Assembly (NCBI RefSeq): GCF_002307495.1
Contig: NZ_NTMR01000022.1
Location: 1 to 64,000 of the forward strand
Reading direction: 5' to 3'
DNA: 64,000 nt
Source: Pseudomonas abyssi
GTDB lineage: Bacteria > Pseudomonadota > Gammaproteobacteria > Pseudomonadales > Pseudomonadaceae
The notes beneath the pieces are model-generated. The model did no database searches. It was given only the letters and a program-made list of their open reading frames with translations, and was not told the origin of the DNA. Below are positions 55,523 through 63,677 of this stretch, piece by piece; position 1 is the first letter of the stretch, and the number at the start of each line of letters is the position of its first letter. Position numbers and translations under genes: made by a program.

Positions 55523-57132
55523 TCCGGCGGCGCAAAGCTGTCGGCACGGGCTTGGGCCCAGTACTTCTTGAACAGATGCAGCTCGGCGCGACCATCCAGC
55601 AGCACACCCGGTTCAAGAAACTCGAACAGCTCGCTGTACGGGCGCACCTCATAGCGCGATACACGCCGAATAACGTGCTCCGGGCCTAGCTCGCTGGGAT
55701 GCTTGAGCCCGGCCGCCTCCAGCATGTGCGCCAGCGCCAGCACGGTGTTGCGGTGGAAGTGATAGACCCGCTCGCTCTTGTCCGCCACATCCAGCCGCGC
55801 GCTGCGGCTTGGGTCCTGGGTGGCAACCCCGCTGGGGCATTTATCGCTGTGGCAGCTCAGGCTCTGGATGCAGCCAAGCGCAAACATGTAACCACGCGCC
55901 GCGTTGCACCAGTCGGCGCCGACCGCCAGGGTACGGGCGATATTGAAGGCGGTGGTGATCTTGCCGGCCGCGCCGATATGAATCTTCTCGCGCAGGTTGG
56001 CGCCCACCAGCGTGTTGTGCACCAGCAGCAGGCCGTCGGTCATCGGTGTGCCGAGACGGTTGATAAACTCCAGCGGCGCCGCACCGGTACCGCCCTCTCC
56101 CCCGTCGACGACGATGAAGTCCGGGTGCTGGCCGGTCTCCAGCATCGCCTTGACGATACCGAACCACTCCCACGGATGACCAATCGCCAGCTTGAACCCC
56201 ACCGGCTTGCCGCCGGACAGCGCACGCAATTGGCCGATGAAGTCCATCAACTCCAGCGGCGTCGAGAATGCCGAATGGCTGGCCGGCGACACCACATCCT
56301 CCCCGACCGGCACCCCGCGTGCCTCCGCGATCTCCGCCGACACCTTGGCGCCGGGCAGGATGCCGCCATGACCGGGCTTGGCGCCCTGCGACAGCTTGAT
56401 CTCGATCATCTTGACCTGCGGCAGGCGGGCGTTGCGCTCGAACAGCGCAGCATCAAAACCGCCATCCGCGGTGCGACAACCGAAGTAACCCGAACCAATC
56501 TCCCAGACCAGGTCGCCGCCGGGACGCAGGTGATAGCGTGAAATCGAGCCTTCGCCGGTATCGTGATAGAAACCGCCCTTCTTCGCCCCGGTGTTGAGCG
56601 CCAGAATGGCGTTGGCCGACAGCGAGCCGAAACTCATCGCGGAAATATTGAATACGCTGACATCGTAGGGCTGACTGGTATCCGGGTGGCTGCCCACCCG
56701 TACGCGGAAATTGCTGTCGGCAATATGCACCGGCGCCAGCGAATGATTGAGCCACTCGTAGCCTTCCTCGTTCATACGGTTGAGCGAGCCAAAGGGCTTC
56801 TTGTCGAGCACATTCTTGGCGCGCTGGTAGACCACGCTGCGCTGCTCGCGGGAAAACGGCAGCTCGTCGGTGTCGGACTGGATGAAATACTGGCGCAGCT
56901 CCGGGCCGATGGACTCCAGCATGTAACGAAAGTGCGCCAGTACCGGATAGTTGCGGCTGATGGTGCGGCGTCGCTGGCACACATCCCATAGCCCCAGCAG
57001 AGCCAGCGCCAGCAGCGGCGCAGCCAACAGCCACCAGAGAGGAGAAAGCAGCGTCAATGCCAGGCCCACCAGGGCACCCAGCACACACATGGACCAGGTT
57101 AGAAAACGCAGGGGAATTGCGGTCAGGCGCAT
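55486..57132 (-). CDS. FMN-binding glutamate-synthase-like membrane protein
   Basis: A 548-residue protein: two N-terminal hydrophobic segments (about 12-45), then a glutamate-synthase FMN domain. FNISAMSFGSLSANAILALN, KPGHGGILPGAKVS, DFIVVDGGEGGTGAAP and CNAARGYMFALGCIQSLSCHSDKCPSGVATQ hold the FMN and Fe-S type motifs. It lacks the glutaminase and central domains of GltB. Archaeal and bacterial stand-alone forms exist; the true substrate is unknown. Its 3' end overlaps the convergent DUF2891 gene. Confidence 0.88.
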   Translation of the reverse strand: MRLTAIPLRFLTWSMCVLGALVGLALTLLSPLWWLLAAPLLALALLGLWDVCQRRRTISRNYPVLAHFRYMLESIGPELRQYFIQSDTDELPFSREQRSVVYQRAKNVLDKKPFGSLNRMNEEGYEWLNHSLAPVHIADSNFRVRVGSHPDTSQPYDVSVFNISAMSFGSLSANAILALNTGAKKGGFYHDTGEGSISRYHLRPGGDLVWEIGSGYFGCRTADGGFDAALFERNARLPQVKMIEIKLSQGAKPGHGGILPGAKVSAEIAEARGVPVGEDVVSPASHSAFSTPLELMDFIGQLRALSGGKPVGFKLAIGHPWEWFGIVKAMLETGQHPDFIVVDGGEGGTGAAPLEFINRLGTPMTDGLLLVHNTLVGANLREKIHIGAAGKITTAFNIARTLAVGADWCNAARGYMFALGCIQSLSCHSDKCPSGVATQDPSRSARLDVADKSERVYHFHRNTVLALAHMLEAAGLKHPSELGPEHVIRRVSRYEVRPYSELFEFLEPGVLLDGRAELHLFKKYWAQARADSFAPPDYMLRLRETKLR

Positions 57133-57208
57133 ACGGCCGTCCTTATAGTCAGTACATCAGGCCTGACGATAGATACCATATCCCTCCGACAGCTGCACGG
57201 CCGGCACG

Positions 57209-58333
57209 CTAGTGACTGAGGCATGGTGCAGCGAACAACTCACCGCGCCAGGCGCCACGTAGCGTGCCAGCCATGACCAACAGCCAGAGCAGAACCAGCG
57301 CAACTACCAGTAACTCACCAAACCGGCTGAAGAACGCAAGCCCCAGGACCTCGGCCAATGCCAACGTCGCCAACGCGTAGACCCCCAGTGGAAAGGTGAA
57401 CGCCCACCAGCCCAGATTGAAGGGAATACCGTCACGCAGGTAGCGGCCCAGTATCAGCAACGCCAGCAGCAACCACCACAGCCCCAGCCCCCAGAGCAGC
57501 AGACCGCCGATCACCCCTACCCCCTGTGCCACGCTGCCAACCTCGGCCAAGCCCTGCGCTGAAAAAACGCCGCTCGCATCCTGCCCCAGCAGCAGCAACC
57601 CCAGCGCGCCAGTGCCAAGCGGCCCCAGCGCCAGCCAGCTGGAAGCCGCCATATCGCGCGGCGGCAATTTATGCACCGCCATGCGCAGCAGCAGAATAAC
57701 CAGAATGCTCAGCGCCACCGGTACCGAGCAGGCCCAGAGTACGTAGCTGGTAATCAGCACCACGTAGGCGTCTGCCGGTGGCAGCAAGGGAATCATCAGC
57801 CCACCGCTGGCCGCCGCCACCTCGGCGGCGACCACCGGCAACAGCCAGACAGCTGTCATGCGGTCGATACTGTGTTCCTGGCGGGTAAACATCAGATAGG
57901 GGATGACCACACCACAGGCCAGCGCCATAGCCACGTCGAGCCACCAGATCGGCAACATCAATGCCCGTACGCCGTCCCCCCAGAGCGCCACCCCGTAGCT
58001 GGGAAGACCGTTGAGCAGGGTCGCCAGCGCCATGGGAATGGTGCCGATGAACATGGACACCGTGGCGTGACCGAAGATGCGCCGCGCCTGATCGAAGTAG
58101 CACAGCCAGCGCAGCGCATAGAGCACAGAAAACAATGCAAACAGCAACAGACTGGCCAGCCATACCCCCTGACCGAGCCCAGGCGCGCCCAGCGTCGGCA
58201 GGGCCAAAGCCAGGATACCGGTGCCCATCACTACGGCAAACCAGTTAGGCGTAAATTGGCGGATGACCTCGCGCGGGCTATCCAGGTGCTGCAGCGGACG
58301 CAGCTGCATGGGGCTGGGATACAGACGTGGCAT
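57209..58333 (-). CDS. TDT-family channel (TehA/SLAC1/Mae1-like)
   Basis: A 374-residue membrane protein with about ten hydrophobic segments. FTPNWFAVVMGTGILALAL near residue 35 is the first-helix signature of the tellurite-resistance/dicarboxylate transporter family. Members conduct anions, malate or sulfite; the specificity of this one is not clear. I chose ATG 58333 with GGAGAG upstream. It is divergent from an AraC regulator gene, which may control it. Confidence 0.85.
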   Translation of the reverse strand: MPRLYPSPMQLRPLQHLDSPREVIRQFTPNWFAVVMGTGILALALPTLGAPGLGQGVWLASLLLFALFSVLYALRWLCYFDQARRIFGHATVSMFIGTIPMALATLLNGLPSYGVALWGDGVRALMLPIWWLDVAMALACGVVIPYLMFTRQEHSIDRMTAVWLLPVVAAEVAAASGGLMIPLLPPADAYVVLITSYVLWACSVPVALSILVILLLRMAVHKLPPRDMAASSWLALGPLGTGALGLLLLGQDASGVFSAQGLAEVGSVAQGVGVIGGLLLWGLGLWWLLLALLILGRYLRDGIPFNLGWWAFTFPLGVYALATLALAEVLGLAFFSRFGELLVVALVLLWLLVMAGTLRGAWRGELFAAPCLSH

Positions 58334-58442
58334 GATGCTCTCCGGTCGAAATATCAAACCATTCTAAGCACCTTTTAAATCGATATAAGCGGATATTTCA
58401 GGTTTTGGTGATCGGTTTTACCGAACAAAGCACGACTGCGAC

Positions 58443-58459
58443 TGGCACTCTTTGTGCTT
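58443..58459 (+). promoter_or_regulatory. Candidate sigma-54 promoter before the AraC gene
   Basis: TGGCACTCTTTGTGCTT has the full -24 element, the right spacing and the -12 GC, with GTGC in place of TTGC. Predicted start near 58469, about 25 bases before the AraC start codon. Weaker than the two promoters at 5.3 and 5.6 kb, and no activator sites were found nearby. Confidence 0.4.
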
Positions 58460-58493
58460 CACTGAAGTGAGCTGTCAGACAAGAGAAAACACC

Positions 58494-59555
58494 ATGTCGT
58501 CCTCCGATCTTTCCTGCCAGGCGCCAGACCTACGGCTGATCAGCCTGCAGAGCACCTGCCTGATTGCCTGCTGGCTAGCCGAGCATGGGCTGCCGGTCGC
58601 GCCTGTGCTGCAGGACAGCGGCCTGAGCCTGGACGACCTGCAGACGCCTTCGCTGCTGATTACGCCGGAGCAGGAACAACAGGTGTTCGCCAACACCGTC
58701 AGGCTGACCGCCGACCCGCTGATCGGTCTCAAGCTTGGCCAACGCATGCGCGTCTCTGCGTATGGCCAGCTGGGCTACGCGATGCTCTCGGCCCCCACGC
58801 TGTTTGATGCGCTGCAGGTCATGCTGGCATTTCCGGTTCTGCTCGGCAGTTACTTCCGACTGCAGTTGGAGACCCTGCCGGATGGCCAGCTCGCCCTGCG
58901 CGCGGACCACTATCACGCATCGCCCGCCCTGCGGCTGTTCAATGTCGAGCTGTGCCTCTCCTCAATCAAGGCCATGCTGGACGACGCCCTTGGCGCCCAG
59001 CTGCAGCTCGGCGCCGTGCACCTGAGCACGAGCACGCCCGCCCACGGCGATCAATACCCTCATTACGTCGGAGCCTGCCCGCTGCTGGCCGGTCAGGACG
59101 CCGAGCGGCTGGTGTTTGCGCCCGGAACGCTGGACGCCATATTGCCGCTGGCCGAACCGGTTACGCACTTCGAGGCCAGGCGTCACTGCCAGACAGTGCA
59201 GGACAGTTTCCGTCCGGAACCCTCGGCACTGGTCAGTCAGCTCAGTGCCCAGCTCGAGCAACAACTCGAAGCGCCGCCGTCACTTGAGCAACTGGCGACC
59301 CAGCTGCACTGCACCAGCCGGACCCTGCGTCGCCACCTGCAGCGCGACGGCTACGGCTACCAACAGTTGCTGGATCAACTGCGCTTCCGGCGTGCCAAAC
59401 AGTTGCTGGACCACCAACAGCTGCCCATCTACGCCATTGCCGAACAGCTCGGTTTCAGCGAGACCGCCAGCTTCCGCCATGCCTTCCAGCGCTGGTCGGG
59501 CACCACACCACGGGCCTGGCGGCAAAGCCAGCCGCACGCGCACAACCCTCTCTGA
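58494..59555 (+). CDS. AraC-family transcriptional regulator (OruR/ArgR-like layout)
   Basis: A 353-residue regulator with an N-terminal Arabinose_bd-type sensor domain (about 25-210) and a C-terminal double helix-turn-helix (about 240-345: LEQLATQLHCTSRTLRRHLQ and YAIAEQLGFSETASFRHAFQRW). The start ATG 58494 begins MSSSDLSC. It is followed on the same strand, after 133 bases, by acetylpolyamine amidohydrolase and a polyamine-binding protein, which it probably controls. Divergent from the TDT channel gene. Confidence 0.9.
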   Translation: MSSSDLSCQAPDLRLISLQSTCLIACWLAEHGLPVAPVLQDSGLSLDDLQTPSLLITPEQEQQVFANTVRLTADPLIGLKLGQRMRVSAYGQLGYAMLSAPTLFDALQVMLAFPVLLGSYFRLQLETLPDGQLALRADHYHASPALRLFNVELCLSSIKAMLDDALGAQLQLGAVHLSTSTPAHGDQYPHYVGACPLLAGQDAERLVFAPGTLDAILPLAEPVTHFEARRHCQTVQDSFRPEPSALVSQLSAQLEQQLEAPPSLEQLATQLHCTSRTLRRHLQRDGYGYQQLLDQLRFRRAKQLLDHQQLPIYAIAEQLGFSETASFRHAFQRWSGTTPRAWRQSQPHAHNPL

Positions 59556-59688
59556 CGCCGGCGAAACGGATTTCACCGGCCACACGACTGTCCGTTTCGA
59601 TCCCTTTTCTGTCCCTCTGCAGCATTTCCCGCGGCCTCGGTGCGCGCCATGATCGATGGCAACCGAGTCAGCAGCCACAGGATTTGCC

Positions 59689-60741
59689 ATGCAGACGTTC
59701 TACAGCGACGACCATCGACTGCACCACGCCAACGCCGAACTCAACGAAGGCCAGCTCATGCCCTGCTTCGAGATGCCCTCGCGCGCCGATATGGTGCTGG
59801 AGCAGGTGAAACGAACCGGATTGGGGCCGATCAGCGAACCGCAGGACTTTGGGCTGGCACCGCTCAAGCGCGTGCACAGCCCGGAGTTTGTCGACTTTAT
59901 CCAGAGTGCCTGGCAACGCTGGAGCGCCCTCGGCCGCAGTCACGACATGCTGCCGCTGGCCTGGCCGTTGCGACGGCTGCCGTCACGCTGCCCGGAAGAC
60001 ATCGACGGCCAGCTCGGCTACTACAGCTTTGATGTCGGCGCGCCGCTGACCGCAGGCAGCTGGCAGGCGATCTACAGCAGTGCGCAGGTCGCGCTGACGG
60101 CGCAGGCCCACCTGTGCGCTGGCGCGCACGCGGCCTTCGCGCTATGCCGGCCGCCCGGACACCACGCCGGGATCGACTACATGGGCGGCTACTGTTATCT
60201 GAACAACGCGGCCATTGCTGCGCAGGCCATGCTCGATCAGGGCGCCGGCAAGGTCGCCATCCTCGATGTCGACTTCCACCACGGCAACGGCACCCAGGAC
60301 ATTTTCTATCAACGCCCGGATGTGCTCTTTACCTCGATCCACGGTGACCCGCGCAACGAGTATCCGTGCTTTGCCGGCTACGCCGACGAGCGCGGTGAAG
60401 GCACCGGCCTTGGCTACAACCACAATTACCCGCTGCCCGCCGGCAGCGACTGGGGTGTCTGGTCGCAGGCGCTGCGCGATGCGCTGCGGCAGATTGCCGG
60501 GTTCGGTGCGGATTATCTGATCGTCTCGCTCGGCGTGGATACCTATCTGGCCGACCCCATTTCCAGCTTCAAGCTCGACAGCCCCGACTATCTGAAGATG
60601 GGCGAGCTGATCGCCGGGCTCGGGCTGCCCACGCTCTTTGTCATGGAGGGCGGCTACGCCGTGGAAGAAATCGGCATCAACGCCGTCAACGTCCTCAGCG
60701 CATTCGATGCAACCGTCACCACTCAAGGAGAAGCCCAATGA
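59689..60741 (+). CDS. aphA: Histone-deacetylase-family acetylpolyamine amidohydrolase
   Basis: A 350-residue zinc amidohydrolase. FYSDDHRLHH at the start is typical of the bacterial acetylpolyamine deacetylases (P. aeruginosa PA1409-like). The catalytic HH pair is in CRPPGHHAGID (near 165), zinc ligands Asp and His in ILDVDFHHGNGTQ (near 200), and the third in LGVDTYLADP. It should remove acetyl groups from acetylputrescine or related polyamines. ATG 59689 gives the normal N-terminus. Its stop overlaps the start of the polyamine-binding protein gene (ATGA). Confidence 0.9.
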   Translation: MQTFYSDDHRLHHANAELNEGQLMPCFEMPSRADMVLEQVKRTGLGPISEPQDFGLAPLKRVHSPEFVDFIQSAWQRWSALGRSHDMLPLAWPLRRLPSRCPEDIDGQLGYYSFDVGAPLTAGSWQAIYSSAQVALTAQAHLCAGAHAAFALCRPPGHHAGIDYMGGYCYLNNAAIAAQAMLDQGAGKVAILDVDFHHGNGTQDIFYQRPDVLFTSIHGDPRNEYPCFAGYADERGEGTGLGYNHNYPLPAGSDWGVWSQALRDALRQIAGFGADYLIVSLGVDTYLADPISSFKLDSPDYLKMGELIAGLGLPTLFVMEGGYAVEEIGINAVNVLSAFDATVTTQGEAQ

Positions 60742-61829
60742 AACTGGCAAGCACGTTGGGGCTGATCGCCCCCTTGGCCGCACTGTCGTTCAGTGCACTG
60801 GCCGCCGACCAGGTGAAGATCTACAACTGGTTCGACTACACCCCACAAACCACGCTGGACGGCTTTCAGACCGAAACCGGCATCACTCCGACGCTGGATA
60901 CCTTCGATTCCAACGAGGTATTGGAAGCCAAATTGCTGTCCGGCCGATCCGGCTATGACGTGGTGGTGCCAAGCGACAGCTTTCTCGCCAAACAACGTCA
61001 GGCCGGCGCCTTTCAGCCGCTGGACAAAAGCCTGCTGCCGAACCTTGGCAACCTCAACCCGGACCTGATGAAGGTGCTGGAGGGCAGTGACCCGGGTAAC
61101 CAGTACGCCGTGCCCTACATGTGGGGCACCAACGGCATCGGCTACAACCCGGAGAAAGTCCGCGCGGCGCTGGGTGACGATGCGCCGGTCGACTCCTGGG
61201 CACTGGTCTTCGACCCGGCGAACATGGAAAAACTGGCCGAGTGCGGCGTCGCCTTCCTCGACTCGCCGTCGGAAATCCTGCCGGGCGCGCTGCACTATCT
61301 GGGCCTGGACCCGAACAGCACCAAGAGCGAGGACTACGACGCCGCCGTCGCCATGATGAGCAAGATCCAGCCCTACGTGCGCTACTTCAACTCCTCGCGC
61401 TTTCTCAACGACATCGCCAACGGTGAAATCTGCGTTGCTGTCGCCTGGTCCGGCAGCATCCTGCAGGCGAACTCCCGCGCGCAGGAAGCCAACAACGGCG
61501 TGCACCTTGAGTACCGCATTCCGAAAGAAGGGGCACAGGTCTGGTTTGACCTGATGGCGATTCCGAAGGACGCACCCAACCCGGCGGCGGCGCACGCCTT
61601 TATCAACTACCTGCTCAAGCCTGAAGTGGTTGCTGAGATCAGCAACGTGGTGGGCTACGCCAACCCCAACGCCGCCGCGACCGAGCTGGTCAATGAAAGC
61701 CTGCGCAACAACCCCGGTGCCTATCCGCCGGCCGAGGTACAGGCCCGCCTGTTTACCCTCAAGCCGCTGCCGCTGGCCGCCGAGCGTGTGCGTACGCGTG
61801 CCTGGAACAAGATCAAGACCGGACAATAA
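60738..61829 (+). CDS. Polyamine ABC transporter substrate-binding protein (PotF/SpuD-like)
   Basis: A 363-residue periplasmic protein. The signal peptide ends near ALA-A (about 22). The mature part opens DQVKIYNWFDYTPQTTLDGFQ, the PotF/SpuD signature, and has YDVVVPSDSFLAKQ, YMWGTNGIGYN and WSGSILQA, which shape the polyamine pocket. No permease or ATPase gene follows here, so the rest of the transporter must lie elsewhere. Four-base overlap with aphA suggests uptake of acetylated polyamines for deacetylation. Confidence 0.92.
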   Translation: MKLASTLGLIAPLAALSFSALAADQVKIYNWFDYTPQTTLDGFQTETGITPTLDTFDSNEVLEAKLLSGRSGYDVVVPSDSFLAKQRQAGAFQPLDKSLLPNLGNLNPDLMKVLEGSDPGNQYAVPYMWGTNGIGYNPEKVRAALGDDAPVDSWALVFDPANMEKLAECGVAFLDSPSEILPGALHYLGLDPNSTKSEDYDAAVAMMSKIQPYVRYFNSSRFLNDIANGEICVAVAWSGSILQANSRAQEANNGVHLEYRIPKEGAQVWFDLMAIPKDAPNPAAAHAFINYLLKPEVVAEISNVVGYANPNAAATELVNESLRNNPGAYPPAEVQARLFTLKPLPLAAERVRTRAWNKIKTGQ

Positions 61830-61851
61830 GACCGGAGCTGTCCTAGCCAAC

Positions 61852-61877
61852 AAAAAACCGCAGTGATGCGGTTTTTT
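61852..61877 (+). terminator. Rho-independent terminator after the polyamine-binding gene
   Basis: AAAAAACCGC, a six-base loop, then GCGGTTTTTT: a ten-base-pair stem with built-in A- and T-runs, 22 bases after the stop codon. It should end the aphA-potF transcript. Confidence 0.88.
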
Positions 61878-61972
61878 GCTGATTTTCCGATCAGGCACAG
61901 GAGATACGCCGTAGTACAAATCCAGAGCGTTTTGCCAAATGCTCGCATGGTGGAGTGGGCACCGGGGTTCGT

Positions 61973-62191
61973 CCCGTTTACGCGGGCGAGTAGCGCAGAT
62001 TTGTCGGGAAAAAGAGCCACAGGATGTCTGAGGGGGCGGAGCCCCCGAGTTTTGTGGCTCACCTCGCCGGCCACCCCGACAAATCGAGCAACGCAGTGAA
62101 CCCGCAGGGCCGCGTAGTCGGGTGCCCCGGGGATCGCTAAGGGGGGGCTGGGCAAGCAGCCCCCCTTGGCTCGCCGGGAAGGCGAAAGGCT
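61973..62191. repeat. Structured dispersed repeat, copy B
   Basis: This 219-bp stretch is the second copy of the repeat at 16158-16374. The long-range arms 61998-62008 and 62075-62085 pair perfectly over 11 bp although their sequence differs from copy A. Extra stems here are GAGCCAC/GTGGCTC (62014-62020 with 62054-62060) and a GGGGGC/GCCCCC hairpin (62032-62046). The G-run/C-run stem near 62119-62166 matches copy A with one extra G. It lies between two terminators, so it is isolated from both neighbouring genes. No coding potential is recognised. Confidence 0.8.
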
Positions 62192-62264
62192 AGCTCAGTA
62201 ACAGCTAAGTGCAGGAAACGGTCGAACGAGAGTGATGATCACCTTGAAAGCTCCCGACCAAACA

Positions 62265-62292
62265 CAAAAAACCCGCATCACTGCGGGTTTTC
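62265..62292 (-). terminator. Rho-independent terminator of the NnrU gene
   Basis: On the minus strand ACCCGCA pairs with TGCGGGT, with A- and T-runs on both sides. It lies 14 bases past the NnrU stop codon and ends its leftward transcript. Confidence 0.85.
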
Positions 62293-62305
62293 ATGCCTGC
62301 TGGAA

Positions 62306-62890
62306 TCACACACCCATCGGCTTGACCCCGATCCAGGCACCATGCAAGTAGAACGCGAAGGCCGCCCAGGCGACCAGGCCAACCACCACTACCACCGCGT
62401 CCATCACCGGCTTGCCCTTGCCGTAGCTGACGCCGGCAGCACGATCGCGCTTGCGCGAAACCACAAACAGCGCGGTGGCCCAGGCGAGGAAGCCGCCGAA
62501 CAGCAGCAGGTCCGCCAGCGAGCCGTTGGCAATCAGGTGCGCCAGCGCCCAGAACTTCACACCCAGCAACATCGGATGGCCGACTCGCGCCTTGATGCAG
62601 GAACCGGGGATGTAGGTCGCGACGATGAGGATAAACGCGGGGATGGTCAGCAGAGCGGCCAGGTGACGCGTCCAGACCGGCGAGATCCACAGCCAGGTGG
62701 GGCTCATGCGCGCCTGCCCGTAACCGTAGATGATCAATACAAAGCCGACAATCGACACCAGCGCATAGATGCCCTTCCAGGCCAGCGGCCCTTTGGCGGC
62801 GATGAACGAGGCGCGCTTGTCAGCGGCGAACAGGCGTGCGGAATGCATGCCCAGAAACAGTATCAGGCCCAATATCAGCAGCAGCATCAC
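62306..62890 (-). CDS. NnrU family membrane protein
   Basis: A 194-residue protein with about five to six membrane segments. GMHSARLFAADKRASFIAAKG, YGYGQARMSP and GHPMLLGVKFWALAHLIANGS are the conserved NnrU/isoprenylcysteine-methyltransferase-like blocks. NnrU is linked to nitric-oxide-related denitrification in some bacteria, but many carriers of the gene have no such link; no denitrification gene is in this window. Function open. Confidence 0.86.
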   Translation of the reverse strand: MMLLLILGLILFLGMHSARLFAADKRASFIAAKGPLAWKGIYALVSIVGFVLIIYGYGQARMSPTWLWISPVWTRHLAALLTIPAFILIVATYIPGSCIKARVGHPMLLGVKFWALAHLIANGSLADLLLFGGFLAWATALFVVSRKRDRAAGVSYGKGKPVMDAVVVVVGLVAWAAFAFYLHGAWIGVKPMGV

Positions 62891-62947
62891 GGTACTCCGT
62901 TGTTATGGTTATGGTGCGCCGCTCTGCATTGGAGCGGCGTTGCCATC

Positions 62948-63634
62948 TTACTCCAGCCGCGCTTTCAGAGAACCGCCCTCTTCCCCCTCCAGCACCAGTG
63001 CGCCGGTTTCATCAAGGCGGAAACGGCTGGCCTGCTCCAGGCTCTGTACGAAGCGCGTCTCCTGCTGGTTCAACGAGGGAGCACAGGCCTTGCGGGTGGT
63101 CGCGAGCTGGCTAACCGTCAGGTTGCGCCCTTGCACCTCGTAGGCACCAACGTAGTTGTTGCAGCTGGCGCGGCCAGACACGCGACCGTCATTGCCGAAG
63201 TTGAGCGTCACCCGCGAGCGGTCGATGATGCCGCCGCCGTTAATGTCCTCAACCACCCACTCTCCGGCCTGCAGGATCAGTGCACCCGCCGGCTCACACT
63301 CGGGAAAGGTGTCACCCTTGATGGTCAGCATGCCCTTGTCACCCTTGTTCCAGAAACTGGTGGTACTGTCTTGCGGGTCCTCGTAACGGGCGCCTGAGGC
63401 ACTGACCACCTGTTTGAGAATGTACTGTCCATGCACAGCTTCGATCAGCGCTTCCTCGTTATGCAGGGTGACGCGCACCGGAGTCCCCCCGCACTGCAGA
63501 ATCATCACCCCGCTGCTGGGCAGTGCCTCGGCACTGGGGGGCGGTGGGGCCTGGTCGTTACCGGACATACCGGCACAGCCGACCAGCAGAGTACTCAGCA
63601 GTGCCGTTGCCATCAGGCCTTGGCGTTGGGTCAT
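62948..63634 (-). CDS. Lipoprotein with MliC-like and META domains
   Basis: A 228-residue outer-membrane-type lipoprotein (lipobox LVGC at about 17-20). The first module (about 45-105: LQCGGTPVRVTLHNEEALIEA, SGARYEDPQDSTTSFWNKGDKGML) resembles MliC, the membrane-bound lysozyme inhibitor. The second (about 120-225: GEWVVEDINGGGIIDRSRVTLNFG, GRASCNNYVGAY, RKACAPSLNQQE) is a META/HslJ domain. Such fusions are found in Pseudomonas; a role in resisting lysozyme is suggested by family only. Confidence 0.85.
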   Translation of the reverse strand: MTQRQGLMATALLSTLLVGCAGMSGNDQAPPPPSAEALPSSGVMILQCGGTPVRVTLHNEEALIEAVHGQYILKQVVSASGARYEDPQDSTTSFWNKGDKGMLTIKGDTFPECEPAGALILQAGEWVVEDINGGGIIDRSRVTLNFGNDGRVSGRASCNNYVGAYEVQGRNLTVSQLATTRKACAPSLNQQETRFVQSLEQASRFRLDETGALVLEGEEGGSLKARLE

Positions 63635-63677
63635 CGTCTATCTCCTTGATGAGGGTGAACACCGACCAAGCATAGCC

